Both the position numbers and the translations under genes were made by a program. A stretch of 64,000 bases of DNA from contig OY856188.1 of assembly GCA_963693315.1 (NCBI GenBank), positions 144,734,945 through 144,798,944 of the forward strand. The letters run 5' to 3'. Origin of the DNA: Diogma glabrata. Its lineage: Eukaryota; Arthropoda; Insecta; Diptera; Cylindrotomidae. Positions 55,245-64,000 of this stretch are shown piece by piece. The first letter of the stretch is position 1, and every line of letters starts with the position of its first letter. The notes beneath the pieces were generated by a model. It had not been told where the DNA came from. It searched no databases and saw nothing but the letters and a program-made list of their open reading frames with translations.

Positions 55245-57955
55245 ATATTTCTTTAGCTAACATAAACAGCTATGGATAAGATTTAACCTCAAGTAACATT
55301 TTTGATCAAGGTAGATGTGATTGACATTTACGATTGACGTTTACGATTAAACATTTATTCTGTTATGCGTCCATAGTCTGGCGTATAAAGACTTTACAAC
55401 ATAACTTTATGTCATCTATTTTTGATATTGTGTTCTTTTACATTCACGGAACCCTTGGCGAGCAAATTTTATTCGCACTTGTCCGACTTTTTTGTTTTGT
55501 TTACCATTTTACTTTTAATTTCAAGTAAAATATTATTTTGGTGTTTCCATATAGCAACGACCAAAAGAAATAATTAAAATGCAGAACGATCCCATTCGTT
55601 ATCGTACTCAAATGTATATATGAATATTATCGTGTAAGCCTATTAACACCAGCCATTAAGTCACTCATATTGCCTCTGATATTGCGGCAAGAGTGATATT
55701 ATAACTAAAGTTTTCGACTCTATGACATTAAATTAAACATGGAACAAATGTTGTTTCTAGAAATCTTTTAATAAGCAACAGTATTAAAACATTTTTGATA
55801 ATGATCACTTGGTGGTCGACACCTTAGGTCGAAAAAATAAAATATATTGGTATGATTTCAACGGCTTTTATTTTAACTCTCCTAATCATTTTGAATTTAA
55901 TGCAATTGTGTCCCGGGGGCAAACAGTAATTAAAACAAGCAACCACATCGTTGATGGAAGTCAGACCTTTGAAACAAGTTAAAGAGCAGTCTGAATTCGA
56001 TGAGTAGTCAAGTTGCAGCAGGAAAACTATATATCATATTTCGAAGCTCTATCGTCTATCCTCTTACTACTCATTTAGAATGATCTGAGCTCTTTTTCAT
56101 AATTGGTTTGAGCCGCTTAGTGTTCACATAAAAAGTAACCGCCAGTTTACATTAAAAATGCAACAAACACATATTCTTCAAATTAATTTATGATGTTTTT
56201 GATTATTCGTATTTTTGTGTTTGATATGCGTAGGCTTTGAGCCCCCGTATATTTTTCAAAAGCATAACTTCGTCTTTATTTAGATTTGATTTTTTCTGAA
56301 CTACAAATTTTACAAAATTGTTGAAATTTAGACAAAGTGTTCAAAATTATTTAGAAATGTTTTCAGCCGTAAAATTCATTCCTCCATAAAAATTAATAGC
56401 GAAAAAACCAAATTCTTGTAAACGTTTCATTATTTAAAAATGTAGAAGTAAATTGAAGCGAAACGGGGAAAAATAAAAATAAAATCCTTTTTTAATTAGA
56501 AATAAAAAAAATTTATCTTCAAAAACTCTATACTCAAACTCAAAGAAAACTCAAAAATAAGAAACTTTTCTCATTCGGTTTTCTTTTTGCTGTTGGTTTT
56601 AAGCAGAATGAAATATTTTCTGTGATTTTCTGTTATTCTACTGTAGTGAATGAAGTTTTCTTCTGTTTATTTTGAATTTTTATTTAGCAGGGATAAAGTG
56701 GTGTTAGAATTTTTGAGAAAAAATAAAATTATCAAGATATAGAAAACCATAATATTTTGACAATATCACTTGAAATTTTTTATTTATGTATATATTTTGT
56801 TATTATTAAAGCTGATTAAGCGATATTCTGTAACGATCCAATGCTAACAGAGTTTTTTATGTAAATATTCGGGAATAACTTTAATTGTGTAATCGTTTTA
56901 ATAAGAAAATAAGGGCTCCAAGAACCACCACGTACGATACTAATAATGCTACTTATGATGCAGGTTGAATTGAATGACAGAAAACGAGAATATTTGGAAT
57001 TCGTTACCGAAACATTCATCAATGTTCGATTGATTACATATGTAATAAATACCTATAGCAAACATTAACAATTTGAATAAATATATTACAAATAACGAAA
57101 TGACTTTATTACTCTATTTAGTCGCATACGTTAAGAGAAACGGGTCGCAAAACATAACAAAAATACTTTGTTAATGAATTTCTCGATTTTCTGCAAGAAT
57201 TGCACAAGTTAATTATTTCCCATTTAATACAAATAAATTTACAAATAAATTTAATGGTTTACGATTCAAAATATATTATGATTTTTGTTTTTCAGATGAA
57301 GCATAGAAAACTTCCACATTATCTTAAGAGCAGTACTTCACCTGTACAAGATAAACAACCGTATCACCTAATGGTGCCATTACACACAAATTAAATTCAG
57401 TTGCTTTCATCAACTTTTCAGATGATAGTATTTATTATTTTTGACTGTAGATGGCGAAAAGATCAAAACTACAAGAAAATACAAGTAACTTTACGAAGTA
57501 ATATTAATTTTTAAACAACAATTTCTACAAAAATCATTAGTTATTTAGTATTGATATTACAAATTGTAAATTTGAAAAATTGTAAAATTTATATAAATTG
57601 TAAATAAATTATATACTGTAAAAGCAAATCAAACGTCAAAATGGCGACAACACATTATAGAGCAATTGTTGTAGCTAGTACAATAAGAAAATGTGCTAAG
57701 ATTTGAAAAAAAAAATGTGATTCAAAAATACGTAAAGAAAACGTAAAATTTTGACATTAAAATCTTGAAAATATGTATTTAATCATTTTATACCTAATAT
57801 AATATAATTATTATTATGATTTTAATATGAAAATCAATTAATTTGAAAATCGGTTTTAAGCCGGTTGAATTTGCAGATGAAATCATCTGACAATTTTCTA
57901 GCAGTTAATTAGTAAACCAAATAATTTTTCAAAAAGTCAGTTGCTATCAGCTAAT
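55245..57955. other. Unassigned 2.7 kb, no firm gene
   Basis: 55446-55482 repeats the block seen at 27437. A strong-looking splice acceptor and short frame at 57297-57394 are discussed under rejected items. The rest is AT-rich and carries no recognised motif. Confidence 0.35.
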
Positions 57956-58089
57956 TTTTCTTGCAGTTTTTATATCTATCTCTATCTATCTCGCGCTATC
58001 CCTCTTTTTCTCATACAAAATATTTTTCATCAACTTTTCAGATTATGGTAACTACAAAATTGATTATGGCAGCTGAATTTAATTTGTGT

Positions 58090-58490
58090 GTAATAGCACC
58101 ACAAGAGGAGCAGATAGATTTAGATTACTTAAATTTTCTAAAAGTGGATCACAAAGTATGGTAATGTACAAAGGTTTGCAACTATTTAATAATCTCCCGT
58201 CTGAGATAAGGTTTGAAGAAAATAATAAAATATTTAAAAACTGTGGAAATTATCTGCTCTCTGATTATGGTTAAATTAAATTGAATGCCGATTAAGGTAT
58301 AATCTTTATTATTCTATTTTAAGCTAATTTGAAATAAATTTTATAGTAAGAAAAGCTAACTATAACTATTTAAAATTATGTCATTAACAATAAGATATTT
58401 GTTTAAGAATAGGTAGTTGATTAGATAGGTATTATTATGAGTTTTAAAAGATGTAAAACTCATAATAATAAATAAATAAAAAATATTATA
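58090..58490 (+). pseudogene. LINE 3' end (C-terminus of RT ORF and tail)
   Basis: 58098-58274 encodes TRGADRFRLLKFSKSGSQSM then YKGLQLFNNLPSEIRFEENN and a stop. This is the C-terminal tail (xYKGLxLFNxLPxxIR) typical of CR1/RTE-like insect LINEs. The 3' side ends in A/T-simple (AATA)n at 58460-58495. Everything upstream is missing, as in 5'-truncated copies. Confidence 0.6.
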
Positions 58491-58495
58491 TAATA

Positions 58496-59224
58496 AAAAT
58501 GATAATATTTTTCATTTCCGTACATTGAACTCTACCAACAATTTCAGCTTTTCTAAAAAAATGACATATTATCTACCCATACCTAATTTTTTCTATTAGT
58601 CCAGAAAACTTCTTCATTTAGGTAAATGTTTCGTTTCAATAATTACAACCAACACGAGCTGACATTTTGCATCCAATTGTTCTTTTCGGTCCAGAAAACT
58701 TAGTAGAAACCCTATTTTTTAGCGTGAATGCTTCTTTTTAATACAATAACAATTTTTGTGAGCAAACGACGATTAATATGGCACGACCTAATATTTTTCA
58801 ACACAGCTATTCCTATATATTAGTTCTGAAAACATTTTAGAAAAGTTTCCATTCAGTGTATTTGCTTCTTTTTAAAAGTTTTAATTTGTTTTAGAAAAAA
58901 CAACATCTGGTTAGCAACAACCTGACATTTAAACTGAAGCTATTTTTATTTATAGTCATCAGTGATCGAAGCTAGATATACTCAGAAAACACAATACTTG
59001 GCACAATAATTTTCCGTAAACGCATCTTTTTTTATTACAACTGTTGTACGAAAACAAAATTTAATCTGCAATAACCTGATATTTGCTAACTGTTCCTATT
59101 AGTTAAGAAAAGCCAAATGGATTTACTCATATTTCATGTCCAATATTCAACTATATTTCATGTTATCCAAATAATTACTTTTATGTGTCAAATTTTCAAT
59201 TTTACAATGTTTTTTATTATATGT
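58496..59224. other. No gene seen
   Basis: Several loosely similar segments containing GAAAAC(TT) and AACAATTT-like words (58600-59050), perhaps a very old tandem repeat of about 130 bp. Confidence 0.35.
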
Positions 59225-59733
59225 TTGTCAAAAGAATTGGGTACCGAAATGTATGAAAGGCATTCTTTTGACACACAAGTTTATTTTGAGGCACTTATAA
59301 TACAATAATTAAGCTCCTGATCTCACATACAGATGCCGTCCATTGAGATTTCTCCACATTCAATGTTACTACTAATTATTACTTTAAAAAAACGTATGTA
59401 CGCAAGAAAGTATGCTCCAATTATCTTTGACACACGAAATGATTTTTTTACATAATCCCGGTACAGTTTTCGATCCCATCGTCATTTTGACTCTTCCCAT
59501 TGACCATTCACGAAACCTATTTATAGAAACAAAAATTGTGAAATTACTCCGTGACCTCTCTAGTTTCCGTCGATTGTGACGATGACCTATACCGACCGCC
59601 AATCAGACGAACAATTTTTTTATGTTTTTTAGAATCGTTAAGATCTAAAACGTCAAGGAATGCCAAAAAAGTGGAGGCAAGATTTTGACATTTGGTTGGT
59701 GATTGTAATACTTCGCTCTTTTAGACCCAAGTA
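59225..59733. mobile_element. Foldback element, outer-arm fragment (diverged)
   Basis: Same order as the outer arm at 24440-24920: CTTTTGACACACAAG, TCTCACATACAGATGCCGTC, TAGTTTCCGTCGATTGTGAC, AGAATCGTTAAGATCTAAAA, AATGCCAAAAAAGTGGAGGC and GTAATACTTCGCTCTTTTAG. More diverged than the copy at 49150. Confidence 0.75.
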
Positions 59734-59826
59734 TTTAAAAAATTTGTATACATAATATGCATTTATAAAATGAAATTTGGTATAACATGGTATATAAATG
59801 CATATATGGTACAAGCAAAACTAGTT

Positions 59827-60960
59827 AACTAATAAATGCCAGGAGCGTCTGTCTTACATTGGACGGTTTCCTGGTCAACGTCTGTCTTCAAGAGAAGAAA
59901 AACTCCGAAGATAAAACTACATTGGAGCGTACCTTAGGATCGAATCTTACGGTGCAGGGAAAAATTAGTACCAGCGGCTATAGTGAGTGAGCAATCAGAC
60001 TCCTAGCCGTCGTTATTCAGCGACTTCAATGATACATTGGTGGTAAACTTGGTCACTGTATCAGATAACTGTATCAATGGTCACTGTATCAATATTCTAC
60101 AAGCACTAAGTCGTCACAGACGTCAAGAATATATAGACTAGAAGAATGTCTTCTTTTACTAGAAAGCAAGATTAAAGAGCTTAAACATATGATAGGTGCG
60201 GTGGCAGACGATTAATTCATAAACCAATTAGAGAGTTGATGGATCAACTGGTGAAAAATATGTAAGACAGCGAATAATGAAAGTAGATGAAATCAGCAAA
60301 GAAATAACAAAGGAAGAAATAACAATCACAGATGTCTTCTCCGCTTGCACAGGGAGTTGATGAAACCACAAAACGGCGCAGAAGTAATAAACCGGAAGAG
60401 CTCAATATTCCGAATTCTAAAAAACAAAAGATCCAATTCCAACAGCTCAAACTAAATAGAAGAGCGTTGACATCCATACGGGTGAAGCTGATCAGGCTGC
60501 AAAGCCACTGAATTCAGAAGACATATTGACAAATGAATAACTTAAAATGGTAAACAACTACTAGAAAGTCCAAAAAGCGGCGGCAAAGCCAGCCACAAAG
60601 GAAACGGAAAAGAGGGAAGCACCTAGAAAGAGCGCGTCCTGATGCAATCATTATTACGAAAACTGGAGAAGAAGCTTATGTTTTATGTAAACTATAGATG
60701 AACGTAGAGCAGTCATGCTTACCTACCCTTAGAAGGCCGATAACAAAAAAAAATATTGCGACGCTGATGCATATAAGTTACTTCTCCACAGCTCTGGCAA
60801 CAAATTGTTCTGGATATATAGTGAGCTAGTATCAATTGAATACTTCAATTAATGGCTAGCCGATGTTATAGATTTAACGTAGTTGTAATTATAAAAACAT
60901 TAAAGAAAGCTGTAGCATCCCAACAGACATAAATTCTGTTGTAGGTGTTGTGGCCTCCGA
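59827..60960 (+). pseudogene. Degraded 5' part of an R1-like LINE (ORF1 traces)
   Basis: GC content rises. Broken frames give KIQFQQLKLNRRALTSIRVK and, near 60620, ARPDAIIITKTGEEAYVLCK, which resembles the RPDAIxxxxxxGxxYAxVL motif of R1/I-type gag-like ORF1 proteins. No zinc knuckles or RT follow. Support is thin because all frames are broken. Confidence 0.4.
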
Positions 60961-61558
60961 ACCATCCTGGTGTGCTTCATATAACTTTTCCACAATAATA
61001 AACTTGAACACTTTAATTTTGAAACACCTTTATTTTATTAAAGTTTAATTTTAACAAAAGCAAGTGCTTTTCTACTTAATTAGTTGACGGTCTAATTTGG
61101 AGTCATCTCTTTTCCAAAAATATTCTTAAAAACTAAACTAATGTATTTCAATTAGGAAGGAGTGTTAACACACTAAAATATATTCATTTATTTAATTTAT
61201 AACTAGGGCAATCAAAAATGAAAGGCGTCATAACTAATAAACAATTTATTTTATTATTGGCAAAACATTTACCACTTTAATTATAAATAGTTTGACCCAT
61301 AAATCGGTAATTTTTCATAACACTTATTCTAAAGTCAACAAACTGATTTGAAACATATTCTTTGCAAACATAATTAACAATTATTGACTGCAACATATAT
61401 GTATCAAATCAATTATTTTGTTCAAAAAAATTGCTATAAAGTCAAAATGCTTGTGCTTCATTTTGACGAGTTTGGATATATTTGGAAATAAGGTTTTTGG
61501 ATAATTAAATATTGGGAAATGGAATTGGAGGAAACTTGGGATCTAACATAGAAATAGA
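60961..61558. other. No gene seen
   Basis: AT-rich, unassigned. Confidence 0.4.
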
Positions 61559-61559
61559 A

Positions 61560-61990
61560 TAGTACATAAAATTTACCGGAAGTGACAAACCAGAAGTTGG
61601 AATGCAGAACTGTTAAAAATCATACTCTTAGCATATATACAAAGTTTAATCAAAATCAATTACCAGGAACTGATGTTATGGAATGTTGATGGCAGCCCCC
61701 CTCCACCACTTATCATAATATCGCCCAAAAACTAATATATAAGTTCTTTATCACTCAAACCTCCATCTTTTGTCAAAGTGTCATCAAAATTGATTGATGA
61801 ACGAAGTCTGTATGCTTATAACAAACTTTAAAGTAGTTGTATGGTTGACCGTCCGCCACTTTGATTAATGTGTCCCAAAAGTTGATCTTCTCACACTAAT
61901 TAAAATCTTTTTCATAAGTTTCATCATAATCACATCATTATTGTAAGCTGTAGTGAAACGTAAGACTTTTCACGTTTGGAATAGATGCCT
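61560..61990. repeat. 'ACCGGAAGT' dispersed repeat, block 2
   Basis: TTTACCGGAAGTGACAAACC, then AGAAGTTGGAATGCAGAACT and ACCAGGAACTGATGTTATGG, followed by the downstream part of the unit (CCCAAAAACTAATATATAAG; TTTGTCAAAGTGTCATCAAA). Confidence 0.65.
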
Positions 61991-62850
61991 AAGGCATCTA
62001 TATATCCAAGGGATTCATAAATTTTGAAAGTGATAAACGGTTATTCGCGGTCTTCACCAGGGAAAAATCTCTAATTACACTAATTTACTCTAACACTAAC
62101 AAAATCCTATCGAGGATTTCTATTTAAATATTAGCTAACAGGAAATGTAATAATTTAACACAAAAAGAGACGAACTATAATACAAAAATAATATGAATTA
62201 AAATAATACAAAAAGTGCTTACATTAATTGTATGTTAAATGTTGTCTTCCACTATCAGTCCCGTCCAAACATTTCCTTTCCTTTTCCATGAAATCTTTTC
62301 CCAATATATCCGGAATTAAATAATTTCGAATTATAGTACACACATTTCCTTTTTAATTCTATATAAAATATCTATTTTATCCACTCGTTGCACTTTATAC
62401 CGGTCAACAAATTTTGTTGCATATAAATACCATCAACAAACTATCAGCATGCATTTATTATTTATTCCTAATCAACAGACGTAATTTGCTTCGTCGACGC
62501 TATAATTTAACCAATTTCACGGTTTCCAATAAAGAAATAGATAACTTTAATTTCGAACACTAAGCAATTTAAAAACTACTTTCACATGAAAATAAAAACA
62601 TTTATCCACGACTACTAAAGAATATATGCTTTCCATGCGTTTGTCTTCCATTGTAATTGTATTCATTCCACAACTAGTGAATTTGATTAAAATTCTTTAA
62701 CAGCTCTATAGTTTATTAAATATTCCCCTAACAAATTAAACAACAAACTTGTTTTGTTTTTCGCTATCTTTGATGTATTTATTTCAATATGGCGATACAA
62801 ATTTTTGCATGAAAACTGGAAATTAAACGAAATATTTTACAGTCGTGGAT
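61991..62850. other. No gene seen
   Basis: AT-rich, unassigned. Confidence 0.4.
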
Positions 62851-62989
62851 AAAATAGCATCTTGTATTCGCTTAGGATGATGGCAATTCTTCACTCGGAT
62901 GATTCCCTCCACACGTTACGCTCGTTTCGGGAAACTTCATCCTCGTGAAGAATTGCCTTCAATCTAAGCTCATACAGGAATCTACTATT
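62851..62989. repeat. Small hairpin element, member 6
   Basis: AAAATAGCATCTTGTATTCG ... CAGGAATCTACTATTC. Arms GGCAATTCTTCAC / GTGAAGAATTGCC, centre CACACGTTACGCTCGTTTCG. About 139 bp. Confidence 0.7.
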
Positions 62990-63829
62990 CTTCAACTATG
63001 TAATTCTTTTTTGTGTATTTTATTTATATTCAACAATAAATTTTTATAAATTAAACACAATATGATTTTTCTTTTACATTAAATCGAATCTTTTTTATTT
63101 AAACTTACAACTCAACTGAATTCAAATAGTAGATTGTATTACGAGTTAACTAACTCTTGTTTGGAAAACGCATTCGCACTAGTAATACACACTATTTTTT
63201 GTAACAAATGCATAAAATTTATAAATTATTATTTAATTGTTAATTCCATCATTTATTTAACAAAGTTATAAACAAATTTAAGATATTTAAATAATTAAAG
63301 TGCGCCATCTTCGTTGTAATAGTTAAACCTATAAGAATCCAACTACCGGTAAAAAATAAACATAAGAATCCAACTACCGATTTTATAAAATAAACATAGG
63401 AATCCAATAAGAAATCCTGTCAAAATTGTAAACTTTGAAAACCCAAGTAAATTGTCTTTTCTTGCAATTTCAAATGATGCAATGTGTTTAAGTTGTTTTT
63501 ACTATATGGTAAGTTATTTAAATTATTATTTTGAAATTTTAGTGCTATAAAAATATTATATATAGGACAGATTTCTTCCGTTTCGTTTTATTTAGCAAAG
63601 AGATAAAATAAAAGAAAACAATTCGAAATGTTTTAGAGAGGATTCAAACATATAAAAAAACTATTATGCCTTTGATGTTTTTTTACAGGAAGTCCGAAGA
63701 TTGTGTATACTGATTGTTTGGTCGGTACAGAACTTAAATTTGTTTTAGAGTTGATGTAGATTTTCTCATAAGTGCTACCTGTTAAACATCACGTAATTTG
63801 GCGGGCATAACAGTAGTGTCAATAAAGAT
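62990..63829. other. No gene; short 38-bp repeats at 63330-63410
   Basis: (C)ATAAGAATCCAACTACCG occurs twice (63331, 63361), with a decayed third copy at 63397. The rest is unassigned. Confidence 0.45.
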
Positions 63830-64000
63830 AATGAGGAATATGCAAAAACTTGCTAAAAAAACACCTGTTGTATGGTGGACCTCCAACCCTTTATTCAATG
63901 TACCTCAAAAACTAATAGACTCTTTCTCATATTGATTGAAAACTTTAACCAACATTTCATAAAATTCGATGAGTAGGCTACAGTAGGGATGAACACTTCA
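63830..64000. repeat. 'ACCGGAAGT' dispersed repeat, block 3 (partial)
   Basis: Matches the downstream half of the unit: AACACCTGTTGTATGGTGGA, then CCTCAAAAACTAATAGACTC and CATTTCATAAAATTCGATGA. Runs off the right edge. Confidence 0.5.

Noticed and set aside
57297..57394. Possible terminal exon: TTTTTGTTTTTCAG followed by ATGAAGCATAGAAAACTTCC and a stop at 57394
   Set aside because: Good acceptor but only 32 codons, no recognised domain and no partner exon; similar CTTTTCAGAT strings occur at 57410 and 58030 in non-coding DNA.

Overview
The window is AT-rich animal DNA, almost certainly from an insect. The evidence is a minus-strand exon of an aminergic (octopamine beta-like) G-protein coupled receptor at 46391-46638, introns in the Crypton-type gene, and transposon families typical of insects. 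No bacterial genes, rRNA, true tRNA genes or CRISPR arrays were seen. The receptor exon is the only host coding exon I can support. It is read leftward and ends in a consensus 5' splice site, and no second exon is visible, so positions 1-46390 may all be one transposon-filled intron (inference).

Layout from the left. 1-1117: decayed gene of a repetitive zinc-binding family, then a 160-bp tandem array (1190-2080). 3541-8011: complete Ty3/Gypsy insertion with 675-bp LTRs that read as identical and an ATAT target duplication. It keeps gag and integrase but has lost protease, reverse transcriptase and nearly all of RNase H. 8820-16842: a nest. A LINE ('LINE-B') is split by a hAT-type remnant. A Jockey-like LINE ('LINE-A') is split by a 2.7-kb TIR element with a perfect 8-bp target duplication. 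That element is built of about 13 tandem ~148-bp units and is itself hit by another LINE. 17139-24926: a cluster of hairpin elements, a Crypton tyrosine recombinase gene (18758-19942) and a 3.25-kb foldback element. 25737-31108: palindromic and TIR elements plus copies of a composite retroelement ('X') that carries the LINE-B 3' tail.

32180-37480: nearly full-length LINE ('LINE-C') with ORF1 and ORF2, damaged by a tRNA-derived SINE (13-bp target duplication) and only two ORF2 stop codons. 38188-39728: hAT-like element containing a nested 0.79-kb palindrome. 39869-44433: 4.6-kb TIR element holding a rotted Gypsy pol. 46391-46822: receptor exon. 49150-55240: half a foldback element, ~300-bp satellite-like arrays and two TIR elements. 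58090-64000: LINE fragments, a third foldback piece, and further copies of dispersed repeats.

The patterns that most deserve a second look are: six hairpin elements of nearly constant size (132-144 bp) that share termini but not interiors; the young RT-less Gypsy; the composite X family with one shared junction to a LINE tail; and the nested hAT-like tandem-array element. Most genes here do not work together. They are independent selfish elements, some of them parasitic on others.
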